A stretch of 53,488 bases of DNA from Sandaracinaceae bacterium (GCA_040218145.1 JAVJQK010000090.1:1-53488); one strand, 5' to 3'. Positions 16,546-24,754 are shown, numbered from the stretch's first letter. The notes: generated by a model from the letters alone, not told the origin. Numbers and translations are program-made.

Positions 16546-17211
16546 ATGACTCGCCTGCACGCTGGCGCCCAGCTGGATCGAGCCCCCGGGCCCAAGTACC
16601 TCGCCGCGCTCGACTTCGCGGAGATCGCGCCGATCGGGCCCACGCCGAAAGCGAAGACGCTGGCCCGGTGGCGCGACGGTGTCCCCGACGACTTCACGCT
16701 CAGCTTCGTGGTCCCGCACGAGGCGCGCGGCTCCGCGCAGGGGCCGCTCCGCTTCGACGCGGAGATGGAGGGGGCGGTCGACCGCGCCGCCGAGGCGGCC
16801 GACGCGCTCGGCGCCCGCTTCGCGGTGCTCCCCACCGCCGGCGACGTGACGACCGGCCAGCGCGACCGCGATCTGCTCGCCGCGTGGGTGGAGCGCTGGA
16901 AGACGCGCGCGAAGGCCGAGCTCGTCTGGCACCCCACCGGGCTCTGGGACGAGGAGTCCGCGCCGTCGTTCGCGCGCCGGCTGGGCGTGATCTGGGGCTT
17001 CGATCCGCTCGAGGTCGAGGCCCTCCCCCGCCTCGACGTCGCCTACTGTCGGCTCCGGGCGATCGGGACGCGGAAGAGCTTCAACGAGACGCTCCTGCTC
17101 GAGGTGGTCGAGCGGCTCCTGGACGGTCCCGAGGCGTGGGTCGCCCTGGAGTCGGGCAAGTCGTTCAAGGAGGCGCAGCGGCTCGCCGCGCTGGCGGCCG
17201 AAGAGGCGTGA
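16546..17211 (+). CDS. DUF72 family protein
   Basis: 221 residues from the ATG at 16546. Features of DUF72 (TIM-barrel-like, YecE family): KYLAALDFAEI, the FTLSFVVPHEA stretch, RFAVLPTAGDVT, an EVWRH-like middle and a late AYCRLRAIG. The usual highly conserved early Gly/Tyr motif is not obvious and the protein is somewhat short for the family, so it may be a divergent member. Its stop overlaps the next start as GTGA, showing translational coupling with the NFACT protein gene. Confidence 0.65.
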   Translation: MTRLHAGAQLDRAPGPKYLAALDFAEIAPIGPTPKAKTLARWRDGVPDDFTLSFVVPHEARGSAQGPLRFDAEMEGAVDRAAEAADALGARFAVLPTAGDVTTGQRDRDLLAAWVERWKTRAKAELVWHPTGLWDEESAPSFARRLGVIWGFDPLEVEALPRLDVAYCRLRAIGTRKSFNETLLLEVVERLLDGPEAWVALESGKSFKEAQRLAALAAEEA

Positions 17212-18548
17212 GCGCCTTCGGGGCGCTGATCGGGGCGCAGCTCCAGCGCGTCGACGCGCCCCACCGCGACCTCGTCGCGCTGACCCTCCACACGCCAGCG
17301 TTGCACGGCGTCTTGCTCCTCTCGTGCGCGCCCGACGCGCTCGGTTGGGGCTTCGTCGCCGAACGGCCCCGAGGCGAGCCGGCCTCGTCCTTCGTGCAGC
17401 TGCTGCGCAAGCACGGCTCCAACGCGCGCCTGACGGCCGTCGAGCCGGAGCGCGGCCGTGTCCTCTTCGCGCGCGGCGACGAGACGTTCGCGCTCGCGCT
17501 GAGCGCGGACCCACCGAACCTGGTCCTGGAGCGGCTCTCACCCGACGGGACGGGCGAGGCGCTCGGCGGGCGCCGCGGGCTCCGACTCGGCCCTCCCCCG
17601 CGAGGGCTCGCGGCGGACGGCGAGACGCTGGCGGATAGAGGCGAGACGCTCGCGCGCGCGGTGATGGGAGGCGCGCTCGACGCGGACCGGCGCGCGCTGG
17701 CCAAGCTCGTGCGTCGCCGGGAGGCGGCCCTTCGGAGACGGCTCCAGAAGATCGAGGCGGACCTCGACCGCGTGGACGACGTCGACGGCCTGCGGGCTCG
17801 GGGCTCCGCGCTCCTGGCCGCGCTGTCCACCCTGCCGCGCGACGCGCGCACGGCGACCGTCATGGACTGGAGCGCCGAGCCCCCGGCGGAGATCGAGATC
17901 CCGATCGACCCCCGCCGGACGCCGCGTGAGGAGGCGGACCACCTCTTCACGCGCGCGCACAAGCTCGAGCGCGGGGGCGAGATCGCGCTCCGGCGCCACG
18001 CCGCGACGGGGGCAGAGCTGGACGCGCTCCGGGAGATCGGGGCGCAGATCGACGCCGCGGACGAGGCGTCGCTCGAGGCGCTCTCGCAGCGCGCCCGACA
18101 GCTGGGGGCACGCGCCCAGCGAGTCAGCGCGGGTCGGCGCAGCGAGCCCGAGGCGCGGGCCGCGTACAGGACCTTCCATGCCGCGAGCGGCCGCACGGTG
18201 CTGGTGGGCCGCTCGGCCACCGACAACGACACGCTGACGCTGCGGCACGCGCGCCCGTGGGATCTCTGGCTCCACGCGCGGGGCGTGCCCGGCTCTCACG
18301 TCGTCGTGCCGCTGGAGAAGGGCGAGAGCTGCCCTCCGGATCTGCTGGCGGACGCCGCGCACCTCGCGGCCCACTTCTCGGAGCTGCGGGGCGAAGACCG
18401 AGTCGAGGTGAGCTACCTCGAGCGACGCTACGTTCGCAAGCCGCGCGGCGCCGCGCCTGGCTCGGTGACCCTCCAGAGAGAGCGCGTGTTCCTGCTCCGG
18501 CTCGAGCCCGATCGCCTCGCGCGCGTGCTCGAGGCCGAGCAGCACTGA
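17208..18548 (+). CDS. NFACT-domain protein (RqcH/Rqc2/FbpA-like), divergent
   Basis: 446 residues from a GTG overlapping the upstream stop. The C-terminal part is a clear NFACT-R domain (DNDTLTLRHARPWDLWLHARGVPGSHVV, about 340-435), the middle (about 165-300) is helical coiled coil, and the N-terminal part aligns by pattern with NFACT-N (LLRKHGSNARL, then a hydrophobic strand). RqcH recruits Ala-tRNA and adds C-terminal alanine tails to chains stalled on 50S subunits. Where typical members have GRHSN, this one has SADPPNL, and it is shorter (446 versus about 570 residues), so whether it tails peptides is uncertain. Confidence 0.82.
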   Translation: MSAFGALIGAQLQRVDAPHRDLVALTLHTPALHGVLLLSCAPDALGWGFVAERPRGEPASSFVQLLRKHGSNARLTAVEPERGRVLFARGDETFALALSADPPNLVLERLSPDGTGEALGGRRGLRLGPPPRGLAADGETLADRGETLARAVMGGALDADRRALAKLVRRREAALRRRLQKIEADLDRVDDVDGLRARGSALLAALSTLPRDARTATVMDWSAEPPAEIEIPIDPRRTPREEADHLFTRAHKLERGGEIALRRHAATGAELDALREIGAQIDAADEASLEALSQRARQLGARAQRVSAGRRSEPEARAAYRTFHAASGRTVLVGRSATDNDTLTLRHARPWDLWLHARGVPGSHVVVPLEKGESCPPDLLADAAHLAAHFSELRGEDRVEVSYLERRYVRKPRGAAPGSVTLQRERVFLLRLEPDRLARVLEAEQH

Positions 18549-18633
18549 CGACTCGTGGTGACGATTCCGTCGCCCCGACACGGTTCTTCCGAAACGGTCC
18601 CTCCGACATGGAGCAGTCCGCGCGGACGGCAAC

Positions 18634-18655
18634 GCCCCGACGGGGTCGTCGGGGC
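18634..18655 (+). terminator. Hairpin after the NFACT gene
   Basis: GCCCCGACG, a four-base loop GGGT, then CGTCGGGGC: a perfect 9-bp stem 85 bp downstream of the stop. There is no T-tract, so intrinsic termination is plausible but not proven in a GC-rich genome. Confidence 0.5.
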
Positions 18656-18980
18656 GCGCGTTCGTGCTCGACACCCTGAATCTCGGGTGCCGGCGGGCGA
18701 TCGGAATGTCAATCGAAGCGGACGGCCGCTCGTCACCTGGAGCGCTGAGGTGGCTCCTCGTGTGTTCGCGCCCCGGGTGTCGTCGGGCAGAGCGCGAGCC
18801 CTCTTGGATGAGAACGGCCTGAAAGCGACCGCGTCTCGGAACAGAACGCGCCCGAAGAAAAGCGCGTGACCTCGACCGGCTCGCGGGCGACGAAGCCGGT
18901 GAGGGGTTCCCCGTGGGTCGTGTCTCGCGGGCGAGACCGCTCGGAAGAAGCGAGCGGGCTACCTGCCAGTCACCTGCCTG

Positions 18981-19015
18981 CCGGACATCGAGCGATACAG
19001 CAGCTCGATGTCCGG
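18981..19015 (-). terminator. Strong hairpin after the Lys/Ala-rich protein gene
   Basis: CCGGACATCGAGC, nine-base loop, GCTCGATGTCCGG: a perfect 13-bp inverted repeat just 21 bp past the stop of the minus-strand gene. It lacks a U-tract but is the strongest simple stem nearby; a terminator or mRNA 3'-end stabiliser is the likely role. Confidence 0.6.
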
Positions 19016-19036
19016 CCCCAGCGGGGGAGGATCTGC

Positions 19037-19642
19037 TCAGCTGAGCAGCGAGGTGCTGCCCGGAGCCGGCGCGGAAGAGGCCGGGCCCGTCTTGGGCTTC
19101 TTGGTGGCCTTCTTGCGCGTCGACTTCTTCTTGGCCGCCTTCTTGGTGGCCTTCTTCTTCGGCGCCTTCTTGGTGGCCTTCTTCTTCGGCGCCTTCTTGG
19201 CCGCCTTCTTCTTGGCCTTCTTCTTCGGCGCCTTCTTGGCCGCCTTCTTGGTGGCCTTCTTCTTCGGCGCCTTCTTGGTGGCCTTCTTCTTCGGCGCCTT
19301 CTTGGCCGCCTTCTTCTTGGCCTTCTTCTTCGGCGCCTTCTTCTTGGCTGCCTTCTTCTTGGCCGCCTTCTTCTTCGGCGCCTTCTTGGCCGCCTTCTTC
19401 TTGGCGGTCTTCTTCTTCGCCGTCTTCTTCTTCGGCGCCTTCTTGGCCGCCTTCTTCTTGGCGGTCTTCTTCTTCGCTGCCTTCTTGCGCGGCGCCTTCT
19501 TGGCCGTGCGCTTGGCAGCAGTCTTGGTCGACCGGCGAGTCGTCTTCTTCTTGGCGGCCTTCTTGGTCACCTTCTTCTTCGCCGTCTTCTTCTTCGCCTT
19601 CTTCTTCGCCGCCTTCTTGGCGGCCTTCTTTGCCTTGGCCAT
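19037..19642 (-). CDS. Histone H1-like Lys/Ala/Pro-rich DNA-binding protein
   Basis: 201 residues made almost wholly of Lys, Ala, Pro and Thr in units such as [11 protein letters not shown] and [10 protein letters not shown], with a short non-basic tail ([16 protein letters not shown]). This is the composition of the H1 C-terminal tail and bacterial H1-like proteins (Hc1/AlgP/KapN-like), which bind and compact DNA without sequence specificity. An AGGAGG ribosome site precedes the ATG. The same block of about 33 residues occurs twice, so the gene has grown by in-frame duplication and its length may vary among strains. Its upstream region is unusually AT-rich and carries a good promoter, suggesting high expression. 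Confidence 0.85.
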   Translation of the reverse strand: MAKAKKAAKKAAKKKAKKKTAKKKVTKKAAKKKTTRRSTKTAAKRTAKKAPRKKAAKKKTAKKKAAKKAPKKKTAKKKTAKKKAAKKAPKKKAAKKKAAKKKAPKKKAKKKAAKKAPKKKATKKAPKKKATKKAAKKAPKKKAKKKAAKKAPKKKATKKAPKKKATKKAAKKKSTRKKATKKPKTGPASSAPAPGSTSLLS

Positions 19643-19678
19643 GTGGGACCTCCTCCCGTGGGGTCTCAGGTCTGACGT

Positions 19679-19708
19679 ACCGTATTGTCACGTCATGCAA
19701 TGTGTCAA
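19679..19708 (-). promoter_or_regulatory. Promoter of the histone-like gene
   Basis: On the minus strand TTGACA (19708-19703), 18-bp spacer, TACGGT (19684-19679), leading to a start near 19672 and a leader of about 30 nt with AGGAGG before the ATG. The flanking 19715-19770 is exceptionally AT-rich (TATAAATTATATG) for this genome and may act as an UP element. Confidence 0.5.
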
Positions 19709-19875
19709 GCCGAAGGAACATATAATTTATACCTAACTTACCCCCAAAAGACCCAAATTTTGCACGGCGGCGAGCTAAGGCGATGGAATCCTTTGGCAAA
19801 ATTGTATGGCAGCGTACTTGCCCGTAACCCTTGAAAAACTGCCGAGTCACCCCGAAAACGCGGATCTCGTGGCCG

Positions 19876-19905
19876 TTGACACCGCCGATCTCCACGGCCT
19901 ACGGT
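19876..19905 (+). promoter_or_regulatory. Candidate promoter of the OmpA-family gene
   Basis: TTGACA (19876-19881), 18-bp spacer, TACGGT (19900-19905): the same two hexamers and spacer as the divergent histone-like promoter. The implied leader is only about 12 nt but still covers the GGGAGG ribosome site. Confidence 0.38.
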
Positions 19906-19923
19906 CGGCCCGTGGGAGGTCAC

Positions 19924-20757
19924 ATGGTCCGGAACATCGGGCGCCGCGGCGCCGCACTCGTCGCCTTCGCCCTGCTCCTCACCGCCGTCGGGTGCGGCTA
20001 CTCCGAAGAGCAGATGCAGGCGCGGCTCGACCAGATCGAGACGCTCGAGGGGCAGCTGCGGGATAGCCGGGAGCAGAGCGAGCAGCTCGAGAGCCGGCTC
20101 GCGGCGGTCGAGGCCCGCAATCAGGAGCTCGTCGATCGGCTGCGGGCGCTCGGAGAAGAGGTCGAGGGCCTCGAGAGCGAGCGCGGCAACCTCCAGAGCA
20201 GCCTCCAGGAGACCCAGCGGGCGCTCGAGGAGCTCCGGGCCCGCGAGCGCGCGCAACAAGAGCGGCTCGCCACCTTCCGCCGCATGATCGAGCGCTTTCG
20301 CTCCATGATCGACTCCGGGCGGCTGCGCGTGCGTATCGTGCGCAACCGCATGCTGATCGAGCTGAGCGAGAACATCCTCTTCGACTCGGGCCGCGCCGAT
20401 CTCCGCGACGAGGGCGAGGTGGCGCTGAGCGAGATCGTCCAGGTGCTGAACTCGATCCCCAACCGCCAGTTCCAGGTCGCGGGACACACCGACAACATCC
20501 CGATGCGGAGCAGCCGGTTCCAGAGCAACTGGGAGCTGTCGACCGCCCGGGCGGTGAACGTCGCCCGTTTCATGATCGATCAGGGGCTCAACGCCGAGCG
20601 GATCTCCGCCGCCGGCTACGCCGAGACCCAGCCCGTGGCCTCGAACTCGACACCCGAGGGCCGCGCCCAGAACCGCCGCATCGAGATCGTGCTGGTCCCG
20701 AACCTGGACGAGCTGCCGGATCTGTCGTCGCTGAGCGAAGAGGGCGGCGCCTCCTGA
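19924..20757 (+). CDS. OmpA-family peptidoglycan-associated lipoprotein with coiled coil
   Basis: 277 residues from the ATG at 19924, chosen for the GGGAGG just upstream and a proper lipoprotein signal (ALLLTAVG-C, about Cys24); an earlier ATG at 19831 would bury the signal. Residues about 30-115 are a Glu/Gln/Leu/Arg coiled coil (LEGQLRDSREQSEQLESRL). The C-terminal OmpA domain (about 135-270) carries LFDSGRADLR, GHTDNIPM and SNWELSTARAVNV, the peptidoglycan-binding surface seen in MotB/OmpA proteins. It likely tethers an envelope membrane to the cell wall. No partner genes are adjacent. Confidence 0.9.
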   Translation: MVRNIGRRGAALVAFALLLTAVGCGYSEEQMQARLDQIETLEGQLRDSREQSEQLESRLAAVEARNQELVDRLRALGEEVEGLESERGNLQSSLQETQRALEELRARERAQQERLATFRRMIERFRSMIDSGRLRVRIVRNRMLIELSENILFDSGRADLRDEGEVALSEIVQVLNSIPNRQFQVAGHTDNIPMRSSRFQSNWELSTARAVNVARFMIDQGLNAERISAAGYAETQPVASNSTPEGRAQNRRIEIVLVPNLDELPDLSSLSEEGGAS

Positions 20758-20783
20758 ATCGCCCCTGATCCGCGGGGGTCCGA

Positions 20784-20812
20784 TTGACCCACACCACCGG
20801 ACGGGCCATACT
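20784..20812 (+). promoter_or_regulatory. Candidate promoter upstream of cdnL
   Basis: TTGACC (20784-20789), 17-bp spacer, CATACT (20807-20812): five of six and four of six matches to consensus, the best plus-strand pair in the interval. The predicted start is near 20819, giving a leader of roughly 350 nt to the cdnL ATG. Confidence 0.45.
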
Positions 20813-20925
20813 CATGCGCCGCGCCAAACCGGGCGTGGTGCGCTTCTTCGGTCGGTCCCACGGTGGAGGTGCCAGCGGCCCTGACAGCGTCCTTCCCAGA
20901 GGTCCCGTCCGTTCGACTCCAGGAT

Positions 20926-20972
20926 CGCCCGCTCTCGCCTTCGGCCGACGTCACGCCGATGGAGAGCGGGCG
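20926..20972 (+). promoter_or_regulatory. Stem-loop in the cdnL leader
   Basis: CGCCCGCTCTC (20926-20936) pairs perfectly with GAGAGCGGGCG (20962-20972); the 25-nt loop itself holds small GGC/GCC stems. It could be a terminator for the upstream OmpA-family gene, a leader control element or part of a small RNA; sequence alone does not decide. Confidence 0.4.
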
Positions 20973-21168
20973 GCTTTCGGTGAAGCGGTCGGGGATCGAG
21001 CCGCCCTCGCAGCACCGTCCGGCACGGAATCATCCGTCCGAGATCCGGCAGCTTCGAGGTTCAACCGCGCATAGGCGCCGGCTCGGGGACGCACTCAGGC
21101 TCTTTCGGCCCCTCGGCCGCTGGCGAGCTCCCTAGGACCGATCCCACAGCCCCGAATCAGGAGTTTCC

Positions 21169-21672
21169 ATGCAGGCTCGCAAGCAGCAGTTCAAGGTCGG
21201 AGACAAAGCCGTCTATCCGGCTCGAGGCGTCGCCGAGGTCGTGTCCATCGAAGAGAAGGACATCGCAGGCAACCGTCAGCAGTTCTACGTCCTCCGCCTG
21301 CTCGACACCGAGCAGAAGATCATGGTCCCCGTCGCCAACGCGAAGAACGTCGGCCTCCGCCCTCCGGTCTCGGAGAAGGAGATCAACGACATCTTCGAGA
21401 TCCTCAAAGAGCAGACGATCGCGTTCGACAACCAGACGTGGAACCGCCGCTACCGCGGGTTCATGGACAAGATCAAGACCGGCAGCGTCTACGACGTCGC
21501 CGAGGTGCTCCGCGACCTCTACCGCCTCAAGGCGGAGAAGTCCCTTTCGTTCGGTGAGCGTCAGATGCTCGACAAAGCACGCACGCTGATCGTGAAGGAA
21601 ATCGCCGTCGCTCGCCGTCGCAGCGAGGACAAGGTCATCGCCGAGATCGAGGCGATCTTCGAAGCCAACTGA
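21169..21672 (+). CDS. cdnL: CdnL (CarD-family) transcription regulator
   Basis: 167 residues with AGGAG upstream. The N-terminal RNA-polymerase interacting domain (about 1-70, FKVGDKAVYPARGVAEV, then IMVPVANAKNVGLR) and the helical C-terminal DNA-binding domain (about 75-165, with NRRYRGFMDKIKTG and LSFGERQML) match CdnL, the essential myxobacterial member that binds the RNAP beta subunit and stabilises open complexes at rRNA and other sigma-A promoters. It lacks the extra HMGA-like tail of CarD itself. Length fits CdnL (about 164). It lies upstream of the RNase G/E gene with a 138-bp gap. Confidence 0.93.
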   Translation: MQARKQQFKVGDKAVYPARGVAEVVSIEEKDIAGNRQQFYVLRLLDTEQKIMVPVANAKNVGLRPPVSEKEINDIFEILKEQTIAFDNQTWNRRYRGFMDKIKTGSVYDVAEVLRDLYRLKAEKSLSFGERQMLDKARTLIVKEIAVARRRSEDKVIAEIEAIFEAN

Positions 21673-21810
21673 GAGCGTCGCGACGGCGGCTCCGTGGGCA
21701 CACGCCCGTGGACCGGGTCCGGCGATCCACCGATCTCCGGACCGCCCAGAGAGGGTCCCGGCGCGCGCTCGCGCACCGAGCACCCGTCGCACGCGCGGAG
21801 GCAGACCGCG

Positions 21811-23340
21811 ATGGCGAACGATACAATCGTAATCAGCGTTGACGTCGGGGAGACCCGCGTCGCCCTGATCGAAGACGGAATCCTGGCAGAGCTGTACGTC
21901 GAGCGTGAGCGCGACCGCAGCCCGGTCGGCAGCATCTATCTCGGCAAGGTTACCCGCGTGCTCCCGGGCATGCAGGCGGCCTTCGTCGACATAGGGCTCG
22001 ACCGCGCCGCCTTCCTGCACGTCGAAGACGTGATCCCCACGACGGATCTCGATCGGCTGGCGAACAAGGACGACGACGACAACGGCAACAGCAACGGCGC
22101 CGCCAAGAAGAAGCGGGGACGGGTCACGCGCAAGACGCCGATCCGAGACGTGCTCAAGGAGGGCCAGCAGATCGTCGTGCAGGTGAGCAAAGGGCCCATC
22201 AGCACGAAGGGCGCCCGCGTCACCAGCCACGTCTCCCTCCCCGGCCGCTACGTCGTGTACATGCCGACGATCGAGCACGTGGGCGTCAGCAAGCGGATCG
22301 GCAACGACCGTGAGCGGCGCCGACTTCGGGAGGTCATCGACTCGTGCAAGCCGCCGTCGGGCGGGCTCATCGTGCGCACGGTCGCGGCGGGCCTGACCAA
22401 GGGCGGGCTCAAGGCGGACGTCGGCTACCTGGTCAAGACCTGGGACGAAATCCTCGAGAAGCAGAAGAAGCTCCGACGCGCCCCGACCTCGCTCTACGCA
22501 GAGCTCGACATCGTCTGCCGGACCGCGCGCGACATGTTCACCGAGAGCGTGCGCAAGATCATCATCGACGACGCCGAGGAGTACGGGCGCCTGAAGAAGT
22601 TCGTCGAGGACTTCATGCCCGAGCGGGCCGGCGACGTGGAGCTCTACGAGGGCGGCGATCCGATCATGGACGCGTTCGGCCTCGAGGACGAGATCGCCAG
22701 GGCGCTCAGCCGCAAGGTGCCGCTGCCCTCGGGCGGCTATCTGATCATCGATCAGGCCGAGGCGCTCACCGCCATCGACGTCAACACGGGTCGCTTCACC
22801 GGGAAGGGGAAGGACGTCGAGGAGACGATCTTCCAGACCAACCTCGAGGCGGTGAAGGAGATCGGCTACCAGCTGCGCTTCCGCAACATCGGCGGCCTCA
22901 TCGTGCTCGACTTCATCGACATGGAGCGCTCGAGCCACCGCGAGAAGGTCTATCGCGCGCTCCTCAAGGAGCTGAAGAAGGACAAGTCCAAGACGACCGC
23001 GGTGCGGATCAGCGAGCTCGGCCTGGTCGAGATGACCCGCAAGCGGACGCGTGAGTCGCTGGGGCGGACCCTCTACGAGCCGTGCTTCTTCTGTGACGGC
23101 ACCGGGCAGCTCATGAGCAAGACCACGGTCTGCCACGAGATCTTGCGCCAGATCCGGCGCGAGAAGGACTCCCTCCCGGGCTTCAAGGTCGTCGTCAACG
23201 CGCACCCCGCGATCTGCGACATGTTCCAGCGCGAAGAGAAGAAAGCGCTCCAGCGCGCGAGCGCGCGTTACGCCCGACAGATCGTGTTACAAGCCCGGAA
23301 GGACTACCATCTGGAGCAGTTCGATCTGACCGGGCAGTGA
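21811..23340 (+). CDS. rng: Ribonuclease G/E
   Basis: 509 residues from the ATG at 21811 (GGAG 11 bp upstream). N-terminal S1-type RNA-binding domain (about 36-125), interrupted by a charged insert (KDDDDNGNSNG followed by Lys/Arg) unlike E. coli; then the catalytic domain with the two metal-binding Asp, in AIDVNTGRF (about 323) and VLDFIDM (about 369). A CxxC-type link (EPCFFCDGTG, about 424) corresponds to the zinc link that joins subunits. It lacks the long degradosome arm of RNase E, so RNase G-like: endonucleolytic cleavage of AU-rich mRNA and rRNA precursors. It is followed closely by a PilZ gene (30 bp) and a J-like gene, suggesting an operon. Confidence 0.93.
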   Translation: MANDTIVISVDVGETRVALIEDGILAELYVERERDRSPVGSIYLGKVTRVLPGMQAAFVDIGLDRAAFLHVEDVIPTTDLDRLANKDDDDNGNSNGAAKKKRGRVTRKTPIRDVLKEGQQIVVQVSKGPISTKGARVTSHVSLPGRYVVYMPTIEHVGVSKRIGNDRERRRLREVIDSCKPPSGGLIVRTVAAGLTKGGLKADVGYLVKTWDEILEKQKKLRRAPTSLYAELDIVCRTARDMFTESVRKIIIDDAEEYGRLKKFVEDFMPERAGDVELYEGGDPIMDAFGLEDEIARALSRKVPLPSGGYLIIDQAEALTAIDVNTGRFTGKGKDVEETIFQTNLEAVKEIGYQLRFRNIGGLIVLDFIDMERSSHREKVYRALLKELKKDKSKTTAVRISELGLVEMTRKRTRESLGRTLYEPCFFCDGTGQLMSKTTVCHEILRQIRREKDSLPGFKVVVNAHPAICDMFQREEKKALQRASARYARQIVLQARKDYHLEQFDLTGQ

Positions 23341-23370
23341 CCCGAACGGGCAGCAGAGGAGGCACGGCGC

Positions 23371-23718
23371 ATGTCCGAAGAGAACGGCGAGAGCAACGAC
23401 AAGCGAGTGGAAGAGCGCGTCACCATCAACAAGGAGTTCGAATCCTTCGACGCGTTCATTCACGAGTACGTGACCAACATCTCTCGGACCGGCGTCTTCG
23501 TGAAGAGCAAGCAGCCTCTCACCATCGGGACGCGCGTGAACCTCAAGTTCACGGTCATCATGGATGACATCGAGACGATCGAGGGCGTCGGGCAGGTGGT
23601 GCGCGTCCAGGAGGATCCGCCCGGTATGGGTGTGGTCTTCACGGAGCTGAGCCAGTACTCCCAGCATCTCATCGAGCGCCTGCTCACCGCGCCTCCGGGG
23701 GCGGAGAGCGAGGAATGA
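23371..23718 (+). CDS. PilZ-domain protein
   Basis: 115 residues, essentially one PilZ domain: KRVEERV near the start as a possible RxxxR-like c-di-GMP motif, NISRTGVFVKS for the (D/N)xSxxG motif, and GVVFTEL at the end. The first motif is imperfect, so nucleotide binding is uncertain. This is the small stand-alone type common in myxobacteria (TIGR02266-like, from memory). It lies 30 bp after RNase G/E and 13 bp before the J-like gene, so the three are likely cotranscribed. Confidence 0.85.
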   Translation: MSEENGESNDKRVEERVTINKEFESFDAFIHEYVTNISRTGVFVKSKQPLTIGTRVNLKFTVIMDDIETIEGVGQVVRVQEDPPGMGVVFTELSQYSQHLIERLLTAPPGAESEE

Positions 23719-23731
23719 CCGGAGGCGCGCG

Positions 23732-24148
23732 GTGGGGGTCATGCGAAGGATCGCCGACGCAACGCGCGCCAAGCTCGACGGGTGGAGAGACCGCAAGGTG
23801 GTGCGCATCGACGGCAAAGCGCTGAGTGAGCTGAGCGACGCGGAGCTCGAGTCCGAGCTCGCGCGCCGCCGCCGCGCGCGCGGTCACAAGCCCGCGGCCG
23901 GCTCCAGCGCGAGAGGCCGCGGCGGCACGGGCAAGGCGCCGGGCTGGAAGGTGCGGCAGTGGTACCGCGACCTCGAGCTGGAGCCGAAGTCGTCCCGTGA
24001 GCAGGTCGAAGAGGCGTACCAGCGCCTCATGAAGAAGTACGACCCCGACAAGTACGACGACGCCGAGAAGCGGCGCGCCGCCGTCCGCCTCGTCGTCGGC
24101 CTGCGCGAGGCCTACGACGGCCTGATCGAGCAGCACTTCGAGGCCTGA
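23732..24148 (+). CDS. Degenerate J-domain protein (DPD instead of HPD)
   Basis: 138 residues. A GTG at 23732 has GGAGG at good spacing; an ATG nine bases later is the alternative. Basic N-terminal half (LSDAELESELARRRRARG), Gly/Ser linker, then a J-like domain (about 75-135: WYRDLELEPKSSREQVEEAYQRLMKKYDPDK). The J signature HPD, which drives Hsp70 ATPase stimulation, is replaced by DPD, so classical co-chaperone function is doubtful. Similar proteins with HPD occur in deltaproteobacteria (recalled, not searched). Last gene of the probable RNase G/E-PilZ unit, converging with the gene at 24173. Confidence 0.7.
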   Translation: MGVMRRIADATRAKLDGWRDRKVVRIDGKALSELSDAELESELARRRRARGHKPAAGSSARGRGGTGKAPGWKVRQWYRDLELEPKSSREQVEEAYQRLMKKYDPDKYDDAEKRRAAVRLVVGLREAYDGLIEQHFEA

Positions 24149-24172
24149 GGCCCTCCTGGCGCGAACCTCGGC

Positions 24173-24718
24173 TCAGGGCTGGGGAGCGACGCGCGCGAGG
24201 GCCTCGCGCAGGGCGTCCTGCATCGCGTCGGCCTCCTCGTCGGTCAGCGCGTCGAAGAGCAGGACGCGGTCGTCGGAGGTGCGCGCCCAGACCGTGCGGA
24301 GCGGCCCGTCGACGCCGGTGCCGATCTCGAGGACGTCGGCGAGCGCCACCTCGGCTGAGCGCGACGGGGCCGCGAGCCGCATGACGTCGTCCTCCACCGT
24401 GAGGGTCTCGCGACCGGTGCGGCGGGGGCGGCGCGCGCGGAACACGAGCCAGGCGAGCGCCATCAGCACGACGCTCACGCTGCCGATGGCCGGGCCGGAG
24501 CCCACACGGATGGCGAAGAGCAGCAGGATGGCGCCGAGCACACCGATCAGCACCGCGATCGAGCCGGGGTAGCGGCGCTCGCCGACCACCTCCTCGACGC
24601 CGCGCGAGACGGCCAGCCTGCGGCCGTGCTCGCTGCGATAGGTCGGCTCGCCGTCGACGCTCTCCAGCTCGAACAGCAGGCGGCCGACCTCCTCGGATGC
24701 GCTGGGGGCGTTCGTCAT
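24173..24718 (-). CDS. Hypothetical two-TM membrane protein
   Basis: 181 residues. Cytoplasmic N-terminal part (1-50), two membrane helices about 52-72 (IAVLIGVLGAILLLFAI) and 78-95 (VSVVLMALAWLVFRA), then a C-terminal domain about 100-181 that looks PH-like in pattern (LTVEDDVMRLAAPSR, LLFDALTDEEADAM). Resemblance to bacterial PH/DUF304-type domains is only suggestive. No family assigned. It converges on the J-like gene. Confidence 0.6.
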   Translation of the reverse strand: MTNAPSASEEVGRLLFELESVDGEPTYRSEHGRRLAVSRGVEEVVGERRYPGSIAVLIGVLGAILLLFAIRVGSGPAIGSVSVVLMALAWLVFRARRPRRTGRETLTVEDDVMRLAAPSRSAEVALADVLEIGTGVDGPLRTVWARTSDDRVLLFDALTDEEADAMQDALREALARVAPQP

Positions 24719-24754
24719 CGCGGGGAGCTTAGGGTCGGAACCCGCTGGAGGCCC

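Larger units (their letters stand above)
18549..19036. other. Non-coding stretch between two genes
   Basis: About 490 bp with no convincing gene; one 104-codon open frame (18555-18869, plus strand) has an Arg/Ser-rich composition of no known pattern and no good ribosome site. It holds a strong hairpin near the start (18634-18655) and one near the end (18981-19015), described separately, and weaker stems such as CCGCTC/GAGCGG near 18935-18960. Confidence 0.55.
20758..21168. other. Long leader/intergenic region before cdnL
   Basis: 411 bp without a convincing gene. It has a promoter-like element at 20784-20812 and a strong stem at 20926-20972 (listed separately). If that promoter serves cdnL the mRNA would have a leader of about 350 nt, long for a bacterial gene; a small RNA in the same place is the alternative. 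Confidence 0.5.

Noticed and set aside
18555-18869. 104-codon plus-strand frame in the gap after the NFACT gene
   Set aside because: No ribosome site, no homology pattern, composition like non-coding DNA.
18700-18960. A fourth long palindrome of the 36 kb family
   Set aside because: A GCCTGAAAGC-like centre exists but the arms do not pair well enough.
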